Positions 1 through 7,077 are shown, numbered from the stretch's first letter. The stretch is 49,207 bases of DNA from Caballeronia pedi (GCF_001544915.2 NZ_FCOE02000050.1:1-49207), one strand, 5' to 3'. Program-made: numbers and translations. The notes: generated from the letters alone by a model not told the origin.

Positions 1-18
1 GACAGCGTCGTCGCTCAT
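1..18 (-). CDS. 5' end of a gene running off the left edge
   Basis: Only six codons (MSDDAV) are inside the window. The ATG overlaps the TGA of the preceding 33-aa membrane ORF as ATGA, the same translational coupling used throughout this operon. No function can be assigned. By gene order it is the next late gene of the left-hand minus-strand operon, where terminase genes could follow. Confidence 0.4.
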
Positions 19-116
19 CGGAGCACCTGCGCAGTGCGATAAATGATGGCGAGCACGAACGCGACGACGGCGGCCGCTTGGACCGCCGAGATAACGAAGT
101 CAATACACTTTTTCAT
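15..116 (-). CDS. 33-aa single-pass membrane peptide
   Basis: ATG is preceded by a strong Shine-Dalgarno (GGAGGG) 8-9 bases upstream. The product starts MKKCIDFVISAVQ and has one hydrophobic helix at about residues 6-26, then a short RTAQVLR tail. It is the first gene after the late-type promoter at 138-153 and its stop overlaps the next ATG. Size and position suit a small phage membrane protein; a lysis-related role is only a guess, since a full lysis cassette lies at 27-29 kb. Confidence 0.6.
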   Translation of the reverse strand: MKKCIDFVISAVQAAAVVAFVLAIIYRTAQVLR

Positions 117-137
117 GTCCGCACCCTCCATGCGGAC

Positions 138-153
138 AGTTTTCTGTCACGAC
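138..153 (-). promoter_or_regulatory. late-type promoter element A
   Basis: On the minus strand GTCGTGACA is followed by GAAAACT, which fits the NNANNNT rule shared by nine sites in the window. The hexamer AAAACT at pos 2-7 resembles a -10 box. It overlaps the stop codon of the 119-aa gene and lies 22 bases before the 33-aa gene's ATG, leaving room for a short leader containing GGAGGG. Confidence 0.6.
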
Positions 154-506
154 CGGCTTTCGCAGCCCGGAGAGAGAAACTTGTATGCGACGCGATCGCC
201 GCGCGCGGACTGCATGGCGACGTCCCAATCCGTCTTGAAGCGCTTGACCGCTTCAGGTGTCGCATTCTCCAGCGCGATGACAAGCGGTTTCGCATCGCGA
301 CGCTTGCGCATCACGTCGCGGATCCACGAGATATTGCCGCCGAGCCCAGCAGCCTCGCCGCGCACGTGACCGAGCGCCGTGAATGCATCCGGGAATTCAG
401 AGAGCCAGCGCTGCGCCTCCGCGCACGACGTCCGCCAACGCTCGAGCTCCGCCAGATCTTGCCCGGCGACGAGCCAGGCGATACGCTCACGCAGCCAACG
501 GATCAT
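147..506 (-). CDS. hypothetical phage protein, 119 aa
   Basis: Begins MIRWLRERIAWLVAGQDLAEL with an amphipathic N-terminal segment, then a mostly helical soluble body; no recognised motif. The start ATG overlaps the stop of the upstream 43-aa gene (ATGA), and its own stop lies inside promoter element A. The reading frame is clearly used, because the neighbours couple to it on the upstream side. Function unknown. Confidence 0.75.
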   Translation of the reverse strand: MIRWLRERIAWLVAGQDLAELERWRTSCAEAQRWLSEFPDAFTALGHVRGEAAGLGGNISWIRDVMRKRRDAKPLVIALENATPEAVKRFKTDWDVAMQSARGDRVAYKFLSPGCESRS

Positions 507-634
507 GATGCCCTCCGCAAGACGATCTCAACCGGCCCGCACTCGATCACAGCCTGCCCGCGCGGCGCGCGCCAGACGCCGAAGCGCCAGCACGCCAGAC
601 CGCACCAGACGATGCGCACGCGGTTCCACTTCAT
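503..634 (-). CDS. small hypothetical protein, 43 aa
   Basis: A short ORF (MKWNRVRIVWCGLACWRFG...) that exactly fills the gap between two coupled genes: its ATG overlaps the upstream TGA and its TGA overlaps the downstream ATG. It is rich in Trp and Arg, has two Cys, and reads VIECGPVEIVLRRAS at the C terminus. The double ATGA coupling is the main evidence that it is translated. Function unknown. Confidence 0.6.
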   Translation of the reverse strand: MKWNRVRIVWCGLACWRFGVWRAPRGQAVIECGPVEIVLRRAS

Positions 635-948
635 TCCGCCACCGCCTTCGCGTGCGCCTCGCGCAGCGCATCCAACTCGCTATGCAGGTTGCCGAGCGCA
701 AGCGCGCGCGGCGAGTCCTCAACGAGACCGCTGGCAAGCGCCGTCGCGAGCGCGCGCGAGTGCGACTCGACCTGGCGCAGCACGAGCAATTCCTCGTTCA
801 TCTGTGGCGCGCGGACCGACCAGAAGCCCTCCGCGCGCACAACCGCCTCATACGAGGCGATCAGGTTGAGGACGGCCGCGCCGTCTAGCACGGCGCCGTT
901 CGATGCAGCCTCCTGGCGCAGCGCGCGCAGATCCTCGTCGCGCATCAT
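631..948 (-). CDS. hypothetical phage protein, 105 aa
   Basis: Starts MMRDEDLRALRQEA, predicted mainly alpha-helical and partly coiled-coil, with an acidic N terminus. The start codon overlaps the stop of the preceding 122-aa gene and its stop overlaps the next start, placing it in a tightly coupled six-gene minus-strand string. Similar small helical proteins are common in the accessory part of phage late operons. No function assigned. Confidence 0.75.
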   Translation of the reverse strand: MMRDEDLRALRQEAASNGAVLDGAAVLNLIASYEAVVRAEGFWSVRAPQMNEELLVLRQVESHSRALATALASGLVEDSPRALALGNLHSELDALREAHAKAVAE

Positions 949-1313
949 GCCGGCACCTTCACGTCGCCCATGATCTCGACGGCACCACCTTCGATCGTGA
1001 TGTTGCCAGTCTCCGATATCTTGACGGTGCCACCGACAGCCGCGAGCACGACCTTGTCGACCGAGCGCGCCGCGCGCAGTTCGCCGATCTGCGCCGCCAG
1101 CGCGTCGCGCTCTTTGATCAGCGCCTCGATATCCGAAAACATCGTGCGGACGTTCTCCGCCTGCACACCGTGCTGCGCCTGCAGGTTGCGCACGTCGCGC
1201 GCTACCTCGTCGAGGAATTCCGCGCTCAATGCGATCGTCTGGATATCACCCGCCATCGGCGAGCGGCGAATGTTTTCGATGTCGTTGCAGAACTGCTCGA
1301 GTGCCTTTGCCAT
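945..1313 (-). CDS. hypothetical coiled-coil protein, 122 aa
   Basis: Two parts are visible: a helical N-terminal half (about residues 1-85; MAKALEQFCNDIENIRRS and EALIKERDALAAQIGELRAA, coiled-coil like) and a beta-rich tail with short repeats (GTVKISETGNITIEGGAVEIMGD) resembling strand repeats of phage spike or fibre proteins. First gene after a 115-base gap; weak Shine-Dalgarno GGGGA. Function unknown; a structural or chaperone role is a guess. Confidence 0.7.
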   Translation of the reverse strand: MAKALEQFCNDIENIRRSPMAGDIQTIALSAEFLDEVARDVRNLQAQHGVQAENVRTMFSDIEALIKERDALAAQIGELRAARSVDKVVLAAVGGTVKISETGNITIEGGAVEIMGDVKVPA

Positions 1314-1428
1314 TTTTACAATCCCCGTGTTTTGCGCCCGATCTGCGCCCGGCGCTCAGCGTGCTTCGTTGAAACCCGCGCCACATAAGGCGACGCGGGA
1401 TGAAATGAACCGACTTACTGTCTGTTAG
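1314..1428 (-). terminator. intergenic hairpin, possible attenuator or weak terminator
   Basis: Between two minus genes the minus strand carries CCCGC...GCC-TTATGT-GGC-GCGGG followed by TTTC, an imperfect hairpin with a bulge (about 1369-1403). A similar GCGCC/GGCGC hairpin lies at about 4450-4475 in the 117-base gap of the same operon. Weak U tracts make these uncertain terminators. Nothing else is seen in this gap. Confidence 0.3.
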
Positions 1429-1530
1429 TCAGGAGAGCAGGATCGCCGCGAAAATCAGCCAACCCCAGCCATCATGGCCAGACGCAGAGACAATGATCGC
1501 GCCGATGATGCAGAGCATCGACGCATTCAC
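1429..1530 (-). CDS. 33-aa membrane peptide (GTG start)
   Basis: GTG start overlaps the TGA of the 156-aa gene (GTGA). The peptide NASMLCIIGAIIVSASGHDGWGWLIFAAILLS is two hydrophobic stretches separated by the polar turn SGHDGWG, so it could form a membrane hairpin. Tiny membrane peptides of this composition recur in phage genomes, but none has a role I can name. Confidence 0.55.
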   Translation of the reverse strand: MNASMLCIIGAIIVSASGHDGWGWLIFAAILLS

Positions 1531-1997
1531 GCTGCACCGCCTTTCGCCGGCAGCGCGCCGGTCTCGATGTAGCGGGCGACATCGTCGACGGCGTGCAAAA
1601 ACTCTGGGTAGTCGTTGAAGCCATCCAACGCGACCTTGTCGAGCGCCATCTCGCGGGCGCGCGAACTAGGCACCGGCGGCAGCGGATCACAACTGGGATG
1701 AGTGATCAGCGAATAGCCTTTCTCGAACGCGTCCGCTGGCGAGTACGAGCTATAGCCGTCACCATAGACGACGTAGTACCCACCAACCTGCGGACGATTC
1801 TTCATTGCCCACTTCTCGCCTACAAAGATCGGCCCGTAACCCTTTTCCTCCGGCGTGAGAGTGGCATTGCCTCGCGGCTCACCCTCAAGTGGCGGCCGAT
1901 CGTATTCGACCTTCATGATCTTCAGCGCCCACACCTGCTTGTGGCACTTGTAGCGCGGCATCTCTACCATCGCGCCGCTTTCCGTAGCTTTGTTCAT
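1527..1997 (-). CDS. hypothetical phage protein, 156 aa
   Basis: The middle contains KCHKQVWALKIMKVEY and PQVGGYYVVYGDGYSSYSPADAFEKGY, a pattern common in accessory proteins of temperate phages of Proteobacteria, where a CHK-VWALKI strand and an aromatic VYGDGYSSY segment are conserved. It is preceded by AGAGGAAGG and, about 65 bases up, by late-type promoter B, so it probably heads its own transcript. Function unknown. Confidence 0.8.
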   Translation of the reverse strand: MNKATESGAMVEMPRYKCHKQVWALKIMKVEYDRPPLEGEPRGNATLTPEEKGYGPIFVGEKWAMKNRPQVGGYYVVYGDGYSSYSPADAFEKGYSLITHPSCDPLPPVPSSRAREMALDKVALDGFNDYPEFLHAVDDVARYIETGALPAKGGAA

Positions 1998-2054
1998 GGC
2001 CTTCCTCTCCGTTAAGTAGTCCTACGCGCCGAGCGAAGCGCTCGACCCGGCGCT

Positions 2055-2070
2055 AGATTCGTGTCACGAC
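2055..2070 (-). promoter_or_regulatory. late-type promoter element B
   Basis: Minus strand GTCGTGACA then CGAATCT (fits NNANNNT). It lies between the stop of the PD-(D/E)XK gene and the ATG at 1997. Just upstream, at 2071-2084, is a perfect 14-bp palindrome GGGCTGATCAGCCC. Confidence 0.6.
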
Positions 2071-2077
2071 GGGCTGA

Positions 2078-2950
2078 TCAGCCCTCCGCGCCGCACACTG
2101 CGGGCAGCGGTTCTGTGGCCTGGCGCACAGCGCGCTCGATGCTCTCGAACTGCCTGCGAAGACGCGCGATCTCATCATCTGCGCTCAGACGCACTGCAGC
2201 CTCGCGTGCTGCATGCACGATGTCCCACGTCTTCGCGTCGTCGGCCAGACCGAGCGCCCGCGCGAGTTCGGCGCGTGCGCCGTCGATCTGCTGGCTGTCT
2301 CGCTGCGCACGAGCGCGTGCGCTGTCGATAACCTTTTGGTATTCCTCGTTCGCCTGCTTCGTCGCCTCTTTCACGCGTCGCGTCGCGACTTCGAAATCGT
2401 TCGTCGCCATCATGCGACTGGCGATGGCGTCACTCACGACCGCGCCCAGCTTCTCGCGGATCTCATACGACGCCGTCCACTCGTTGCGGATCTGCGGACG
2501 CATACGATCGGCCGCGTCGTTGTGCAGCCGGCTGACGCCATCGAGCAGCAACTTGATCCACGCGTCGCGCGGCAGGTTCTCCACCGCGCCCAACGTCGGG
2601 CCTTTCACCGTGCGCCATCCGGTCTCGCCGCGCGTCATCAGTCCGCAGCCGGCGGGAACGTCCTCTTTCTTCACGAGCCCAGCAGGCACGGCGAAGATCA
2701 CGCCCGCCGCGAACTTGAGATAGCTCGTCCACTTGCCGGCCGTCACATCGCGCCGGAAGTCGGCGACGCTGATCTTGCATTCGTACGCGATCGGCTGAAA
2801 GCGCTTGAAAGAGCACGGCACCGTATAGACGTCCGGGCGCGGAGATCCGGCCGGACCGAGTTGCATATCGGTCCACACCATTCGATCCGAACCACCGCGC
2901 AGGTGCGTCGCCAAGTCTTCCGCCAGGTCATCATGCTTCCACGTCGTCAT
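2078..2950 (-). CDS. PD-(D/E)XK nuclease-like protein (MmcB/VRR-like fold)
   Basis: The N-terminal 100 residues carry a restriction-endonuclease-fold core: RPDVYTV (D near 40), then AYECKISVADFRRDV (E-x-K near 57-59), then KWTSYLKFAAGVIFAVPAGLV. This matches the MmcB-type layout in which a PDV strand and an ECK strand precede a DF.RD helix. The C-terminal half (about residues 150-275) is a long Arg/Glu/Ala-rich coiled coil. Sits directly downstream of a DNA methyltransferase with an overlapping start (ATGA), suggesting a joint role in DNA processing or restriction avoidance. Exact activity is not known. Confidence 0.7.
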   Translation of the reverse strand: MTTWKHDDLAEDLATHLRGGSDRMVWTDMQLGPAGSPRPDVYTVPCSFKRFQPIAYECKISVADFRRDVTAGKWTSYLKFAAGVIFAVPAGLVKKEDVPAGCGLMTRGETGWRTVKGPTLGAVENLPRDAWIKLLLDGVSRLHNDAADRMRPQIRNEWTASYEIREKLGAVVSDAIASRMMATNDFEVATRRVKEATKQANEEYQKVIDSARARAQRDSQQIDGARAELARALGLADDAKTWDIVHAAREAAVRLSADDEIARLRRQFESIERAVRQATEPLPAVCGAEG

Positions 2951-4194
2951 GCCGCTTGCTCCTCGAAAAGATCCAACTGCGGCACCGGCGCGCAGACCTT
3001 GCGCACGGCCTCAGCCGCTTGCCACGATGCCTCGATGCGCGCCCGCGCGATGTCGACATACTCCGGCGTCATATCAATGCCGACGAAGCGGAAACCCTCG
3101 CGCATCGCCGCCTTTCCCGTCGAGCCACTGCCCATGAACGGATCCAGCACAATCCCGCCTGCAGGCGTCACCAGACGGCAGAGATACGCCATCAAATCCG
3201 TAGGCTTGACCGTCGGATGCGTGTTGCCGTTGCGCGCGCTCCAGTCCGCCGTCTCGCAGTCGCGCATCGTCGCGCCTTGCGTGACGGCCGGCACGTCGGA
3301 GCTCGGCAGACCCTCATTGCGGTCCGCGCGCGACGCTTTGGCACAATAGAAGAATCGCGCAGCAGACTTGTCGAGTTCGGCGCGCGGCTCGATGCCGCCG
3401 CTACCGCGCACCATCGCGCCGTAGACGTTCTGCGTCTTGCGGGCACTGCTGCTGCTGCGTGCTATCTGTCCCGGCGCATCCGGAAAAGCCTCCAGCACCT
3501 CGTCGCTACCGTCGTGAATGACGTTCGCCGGCCAGCGGCCCGACGGATCACCGCCGCGCACGCCCGGCAGTGCTGCAAAATTCGTCCCGCCCTGCTCTGT
3601 ATAGCGTCGCGCCTGCGATGCTTCGCCGTCACGCGCCTGGCTTTCGCCCGTCGGCTCAACACGGCACGCATCGATATTCAGCGCGCCCGTGCCATGCTGC
3701 AGGACGTTCGCCTCGACGGTTCCGACGAGCGGCTTGCGCGCAAAGCAGATCGGCTCGTGCGCCGGCTTCAGCGCGGTACCGCGCCCGTCACCGATGTTTC
3801 GCGACTTCGGAAAGCCAGAACCGTACAGCCACATGATCTGATCGCGGATCTCGAAACCAGCGTCCTCGATCGCGCATGCCATGCGGTGATAGGTCCGCGA
3901 TCCAGAAAACGCCACCAGGTGCCCGCCAGGCTTCAGCACGCGCAGACACTGCGCCCACATCTCGACGCGCTGCGCGATATCGCCGCCGTCCCATTCCTTG
4001 CCCATGAACCCGCGATCACCAATCCGTGCGCGCAGGTGCGGAGTCGTCGCCTCGCCCGGCTTGTGCGAGCCACGCGCGTTACTGGTCAGGTGATACGGCG
4101 GATCCGTGACGATCGAATCGACCGATGCATCGGCGAGCGTCGCGAGCACGTCGAGACAGTCGCCAAGATGCAGCGCGTATGGGCGCTCGCTCAT
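2947..4194 (-). CDS. DNA methyltransferase, DPPY type (N6-adenine or N4-cytosine)
   Basis: A 415-aa class-beta amino-methyltransferase. Catalytic motif IV TDPPY is at residues 30-34, and the SAM-binding motif I (LDPFMGSGSTGKAA) lies near the C terminus, followed by GIDMTPEYVDIARARI. Between them is a long target-recognition insert. DPPY is usual for N6-adenine enzymes, though N4-cytosine cannot be excluded. No cognate restriction enzyme is recognised, so it is probably an orphan enzyme protecting phage DNA from host restriction. Couples to both neighbours by ATGA overlaps. Confidence 0.92.
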   Translation of the reverse strand: MSERPYALHLGDCLDVLATLADASVDSIVTDPPYHLTSNARGSHKPGEATTPHLRARIGDRGFMGKEWDGGDIAQRVEMWAQCLRVLKPGGHLVAFSGSRTYHRMACAIEDAGFEIRDQIMWLYGSGFPKSRNIGDGRGTALKPAHEPICFARKPLVGTVEANVLQHGTGALNIDACRVEPTGESQARDGEASQARRYTEQGGTNFAALPGVRGGDPSGRWPANVIHDGSDEVLEAFPDAPGQIARSSSSARKTQNVYGAMVRGSGGIEPRAELDKSAARFFYCAKASRADRNEGLPSSDVPAVTQGATMRDCETADWSARNGNTHPTVKPTDLMAYLCRLVTPAGGIVLDPFMGSGSTGKAAMREGFRFVGIDMTPEYVDIARARIEASWQAAEAVRKVCAPVPQLDLFEEQAA

Positions 4195-4388
4195 ACCAGA
4201 TCGACCTCGATCGCCGTGATCTTGTCGAGCGTCAGCGCGCGCACGACAGCGGCAAGATAGATCTGCTTCGCTTCGTCTTCGGTATCAGCCTCGATTTCGA
4301 GCGCGGGCAGATCGTCGCAGATCGAGCAGTCGAAAATTTTCTTGTCGGTGCGGGGGGCTTGGCCAATGGGGTACATGGATGCGGACAT
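4191..4388 (-). CDS. small hypothetical protein, 65 aa
   Basis: MSASMYPIGQAPRTDKKIFDCSICDDLPALEIEADTEDEAKQIY...: an acidic small protein with a CSIC pair and a predicted beta-beta-alpha end (AAVVRALTLDKITAIEVDLV). No good Shine-Dalgarno before the first ATG; the internal Met5 is an alternative. Stop overlaps the methyltransferase start. Function unknown. Confidence 0.65.
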   Translation of the reverse strand: MSASMYPIGQAPRTDKKIFDCSICDDLPALEIEADTEDEAKQIYLAAVVRALTLDKITAIEVDLV

Positions 4389-4505
4389 TTGTTTTTGCTC
4401 TCGTATGCGCCCGGGTAGCGCCCGAGCTTGGTCTCATTCTTCGCTAACCCGCGCCAGCAAAGGCGCGAGCGGTTTCAAACGGAAAACTATTAATCTGTTG
4501 GCGGG

Positions 4506-4883
4506 TTACTTGCGGGCTTTGGTGCGGGCAGCCGGCGTTTTGCGAGCGATCGGCGTCACCTTTGCCGCCGCCTTCTTCGCGGGCGCAGCGCTCGCGGCCT
4601 CAACCTGTTCCTTCACCGCCGCATCGATCGCCGCGCGCGCTGCGTGGAATCGGCCGATGCTTTCCTGAACCGCGATCATTTCCTGCGGATTCTGGCGCTG
4701 CACGATCAGCGCGACGCGCGCCGCGTATTGCGCCTTCAGTTGCTCGATCGAGCCCAGGATCGCCGCGAAGCCAACCGCGTATTCAGCGCTAGCGCCTTCG
4801 ATTGCCTTGCTGATCAGGTCCGTAAGCTCCTCCGCCTGAATGAACGGTTTGCCAGCTTCGCTGACGAGGGTTTGAGTTGCCAT
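4506..4883 (-). CDS. hypothetical helical protein with basic tail, 125 aa
   Basis: Residues 1-95 are helical and acidic to neutral; the C-terminal 30 residues are rich in Ala/Lys/Pro (APAKKAAAKVTPIARKTPAARTKARK), like histone-H1-type or phasin-type tails. It has a good AGGAG Shine-Dalgarno. The core (SKAIEGASAEYAVGFAAILGSIEQLKAQY) is phasin-like in composition, but a nucleic-acid-binding role through the tail is equally possible. Confidence 0.7.
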   Translation of the reverse strand: MATQTLVSEAGKPFIQAEELTDLISKAIEGASAEYAVGFAAILGSIEQLKAQYAARVALIVQRQNPQEMIAVQESIGRFHAARAAIDAAVKEQVEAASAAPAKKAAAKVTPIARKTPAARTKARK

Positions 4884-4911
4884 ACCTTCACTTCTCCTTT
4901 GGTTGAATGAC

Positions 4912-5190
4912 TTAGATCGGCGATGCCTGCTCGGCGACGATCTCAGACGGGAATTCGGGGGAGCGTTCGCCGTTCACCGTGCAGCGCACGCCGGCATCCT
5001 TGCCGCCCTTCAGCGTGATTCCGCAGCAGCAGATCGCGCTTGCTCGCTTACCTTCGCGCTCGATACCGCATTGGGCGCAACGGTAGATGTGTCGATAGTC
5101 GAACGTCTCGCGATACAGCACACGTCCGAAACATGCGCGGCAGCAGTGATCCGTCAGATGCCACGCCGGTTGTTCTTTGCTCTCGCTCAT
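4912..5190 (-). CDS. zinc-ribbon protein, 92 aa
   Basis: Has CC-x2-C at HCCRACFGRV and C-x2-C at YRCAQCGIE, a treble-clef or zinc-ribbon layout at about residues 16-42, then a second Cys cluster AICCCGITLKGGKDAGVRC. It begins at an ATG overlapping the stop of the upstream zinc-finger gene (TAATG), so the two Cys-rich proteins are co-translated. A nucleic-acid or transcription-related role is an inference from the ribbon. Confidence 0.7.
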   Translation of the reverse strand: MSESKEQPAWHLTDHCCRACFGRVLYRETFDYRHIYRCAQCGIEREGKRASAICCCGITLKGGKDAGVRCTVNGERSPEFPSEIVAEQASPI

Positions 5191-5714
5191 TACCAGAGCC
5201 TCAGTTGCGCGGGAATGCCGCGAATATCGCCAAGAAAGCCGAAGCGGACTTTGTCCTTACTGTCGCGCAATGCCGTGATAATCAATTCCTCTGTGTCGAC
5301 CGACAGATTGAGCGCGAGGATCTTCGGCGAGTTACCCGACATGTAGCGGATCCGGCGCGCATCGAGCGGTGCCAACTTCGTCGGCCTCGTGCCTTTCGCG
5401 TTGCGGCCGATCACGTACTCGCGCTGGCGGTTGTAGCAGCTCACACACAGGTGCTTTGCAATCAGACGCGCGGCGCCCGTATGGCAGCGGCCGCAGATCA
5501 GCATGCCTTTCAGCGGGCTCATGCTCGCGGCCGTTTCACCGGCATGCAGTGCACCCAGCGGGCAGACCTTGCAGCGCAGGCGCGATTCAATCCCCTCGTG
5601 ATTGCCCGCGCGCCAGTTATCCGCGCACGTCTCCGTCGACAGATTCGCGTTGTACCGGTCGCAGCGAAAGAACTTCTTTCCCGGCAGTTCGGGCAACTCG
5701 TAGTAATCGGGCAT
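5190..5714 (-). CDS. Cys-rich zinc-finger phage protein, 174 aa
   Basis: I start at the ATG at 5714 (MPDYYELPELPGKKFF), which has an AGGTGG Shine-Dalgarno 8 bases up; a GTG nine bases earlier is less likely. CDRYNANLSTETCADNW with CKVCPLG, and CGRCHTG with CVSCYNRQREY, form two Cys4-type sites (about residues 18-55 and 75-98). The C-terminal part (LDARRIRYMSGNSPKILALNLSVDTEELIITALR) looks like an HTH for promoter or operator DNA. An operator palindrome lies 14 bases upstream of this start. Possibly an early regulator. Confidence 0.75.
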   Translation of the reverse strand: MPDYYELPELPGKKFFRCDRYNANLSTETCADNWRAGNHEGIESRLRCKVCPLGALHAGETAASMSPLKGMLICGRCHTGAARLIAKHLCVSCYNRQREYVIGRNAKGTRPTKLAPLDARRIRYMSGNSPKILALNLSVDTEELIITALRDSKDKVRFGFLGDIRGIPAQLRLW

Positions 5715-5727
5715 CGCACCCACCTCA

Positions 5728-5745
5728 TTAATCGAATTTGATTAA
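5728..5745. promoter_or_regulatory. operator palindrome 1 (TTAATCGAATTTGATTAA)
   Basis: Matches the 18-bp palindrome TTAATCAAATTTGATTAA at 17 of 18 positions. It lies just upstream of the 174-aa zinc-finger gene. See the operator-family finding. Confidence 0.65.
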
Positions 5746-5747
5746 AT

Positions 5748-6226
5748 GGTATCACGAGTTTTTCGTATTACAAGTGCCCGTCAACAAATATTTTGAACCC
5801 ATTCAAAATAAATCCGGTAATCTTGAAACTGATACCAACAGATACCGTTTTAACCCGTTTGGTATCGGTTTTGGTAACCTAACTTTTTCCTTATAAATCA
5901 ACACGATAGATAGATATAGATACCAAGATACCAATATATATAAATATATCTATCATGGGTTGTATTGTGGTGTGTGTGTTGTGTGTGGGATGTGTGTGTA
6001 TATATATATGTTTTCGGAAAACTTGGTATCTTGGTAACCCGAATCGACGAAGCCTTATTGCATGCGGGTTTGCGCGGGAACCGATGCCCGTAACCGCGTT
6101 TTCATGCGGTGGTAACCGGTAACCGAGGGGGCAACGCGAATGCGGCAATTAGATACCAATGGTATCCGGATGGTATCGGCTAAGTTGTTGATTCGTATGA
6201 CGAGATACCAAGATACCAACGATACC
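5748..6226. repeat. GATACC/GGTATC iteron cluster, candidate replication origin
   Basis: Thirteen copies of GATACC or its complement occur here, at 5748, 5831, 5841, 5861, 5919, 5927, 6025, 6152, 6161, 6172, 6204, 6212 and 6221, many extended to GATACCAA and some in 8-base tandem (5919/5927, 6204/6212). GGTAACC variants sit at 5873, 6033, 6111 and 6118. The 583-base gap has no convincing gene and is much richer in A+T than its surroundings. Iterons plus an AT-rich block are the usual build of an origin or a partition site; which one is not decided by the sequence. Confidence 0.6.
5968..6009. repeat. TG/TA alternating microsatellite in the AT-rich block
   Basis: A run of TG dinucleotides followed by a TATATATATATG stretch, i.e. 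nearly uninterrupted pyrimidine-purine alternation. Preceded at 5903-5955 by repeated ATAGATAGATATAGA and ATATATAAATATAT. Such tracts melt or adopt Z-form easily and would suit a DNA-unwinding element inside the iteron array. Confidence 0.6.
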
Positions 6227-6266
6227 GGACAAAAGACGTCTCGATTTCAGTTGGCACAATTGAAAA

Positions 6267-6290
6267 CGGCCGCGAGGGGAGTCGCGGCCG
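6267..6290 (-). terminator. rho-independent terminator
   Basis: Minus strand CGGCCGCGA-CTCCCC-TCGCGGCCG followed by TTTTC: a 9-bp perfect stem just past the stop of the 63-aa gene. It ends the short minus-strand operon and insulates the iteron block. Confidence 0.8.
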
Positions 6291-6306
6291 CTTGGTGATG
6301 TGAGAG

Positions 6307-6498
6307 TTAGGGATGTCTGCGTAGCTGCTCGCGAACCCAAGCGCTTCCGCCCAGCGCCTTCAGCTTGTCGCGTTCAGCGGGAGTGAGGGAGATGTTGAAC
6401 GGCACGACGCCAGACACGCCGTCGACCGTCTTGCGGCCGGCACCGGCGCGGGCACCGCCGCGCTTCGTTGCCGCAGCCTCTTCGGCTTTGTTCGTCAT
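6307..6498 (-). CDS. small phage DNA-binding-like protein (GGARxGAGRK family), 63 aa
   Basis: MTNKAEEAAATKRGGARAGAGRKTVDG followed by VSGVVPFNISLTPAERDKLKALGGSAWVREQLRR. The basic GGARAGAGRK loop followed by a strand and helix (ISLTPAERDKLKALGGSAWVRE) is a common architecture of small phage proteins that resemble ribbon-helix-helix repressors. It starts at an ATG overlapping the stop of the 169-aa gene (TAATG). Target unknown. Confidence 0.8.
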   Translation of the reverse strand: MTNKAEEAAATKRGGARAGAGRKTVDGVSGVVPFNISLTPAERDKLKALGGSAWVREQLRRHP

Positions 6499-7007
6499 TA
6501 GTGCTTCGCCCCGTAGTAGATGTTCTGCGCGAGGTTTTCGAAGTGCGTCGAGTGGCTGAGGTGGTACGCGCCGATGAACTCGCCGCCGTTGTTGTAGATC
6601 GCCATATCTTTGTGGCGCTCATCGGCCGGGATGCCCAGCGCCTCGACTGCGTCGCTCTTGTCGTCCATGCGCCATACCGTGATCTTGTATGCCGCCTTCT
6701 TGTTGCGCTTGCACGGCTTGAACTCGTGCTTCAGGGTTTCGTTGTCCACCGTCTTGACCGGACGAAACGCTGCATCGTCGTGCGCGAAGTCCACACGAAA
6801 ACCGCCGACGCTGCCGATGATCTCGCGCTCGAAACCGTAATCGGTGCGAGCCACAACCGATCGCACGACATATTCCGCGATGCTGTTCTCGTTGCTCGTG
6901 ATCTCGATGACGACACGCGCGAAGCCTTGGCGACCGTCGATCATCGGGCGACCGTAGATGTTCATTTCGAGCTGGCTGCCGACGGTGAAGTATTTCGAGT
7001 GGATCAT
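6498..7007 (-). CDS. hypothetical phage protein, 169 aa
   Basis: MIHSKYFTVGSQLEMNIYGRPMIDGRQGFARVVIEI...: predicted beta-rich N-terminal half and a mixed C-terminal half (KKAAYKITVWRMDDKSDAVEALG). GGGAG Shine-Dalgarno. Transcribed from the promoter at 7046-7073, whose spacer holds an operator half-site, so it should be under the same control as other operator-linked early genes. No family recognised. Confidence 0.75.
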   Translation of the reverse strand: MIHSKYFTVGSQLEMNIYGRPMIDGRQGFARVVIEITSNENSIAEYVVRSVVARTDYGFEREIIGSVGGFRVDFAHDDAAFRPVKTVDNETLKHEFKPCKRNKKAAYKITVWRMDDKSDAVEALGIPADERHKDMAIYNNGGEFIGAYHLSHSTHFENLAQNIYYGAKH

Positions 7008-7045
7008 GTTGGGCTCCCGCGTTGTTGTGTTGTCGATGGGATTGA

Positions 7046-7073
7046 ATTGTACGCATTAATCAAACGACGTCAA
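7046..7073 (-). promoter_or_regulatory. sigma70-type promoter with operator half-site in the spacer
   Basis: Minus strand TTGACG, 16 bases, TACAAT. The spacer contains TTTGATTAA (7056-7064 on plus as TTAATCAAA), one arm of the operator palindrome. A bound protein would block RNA polymerase. Reads toward the 169-aa gene. Confidence 0.65.
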
Positions 7074-7077
7074 GAAC

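Noticed and set aside
78..869. 263-codon plus-strand frame at the left end
   Set aside because: Runs antisense to three tightly coupled minus genes, with Arg/Pro/Ala-rich product.
2426..2434. TCACGACC in the PD-(D/E)XK gene as another late element
   Set aside because: Only seven bases of the core match and it is internal to a gene with no correctly placed downstream start.
5891..6148. 85-codon minus frame in the iteron block
   Set aside because: Made largely of microsatellite-coded residues (HTHPTHNTHTT, IYIGILVSISIY); no ribosome site or homology pattern.
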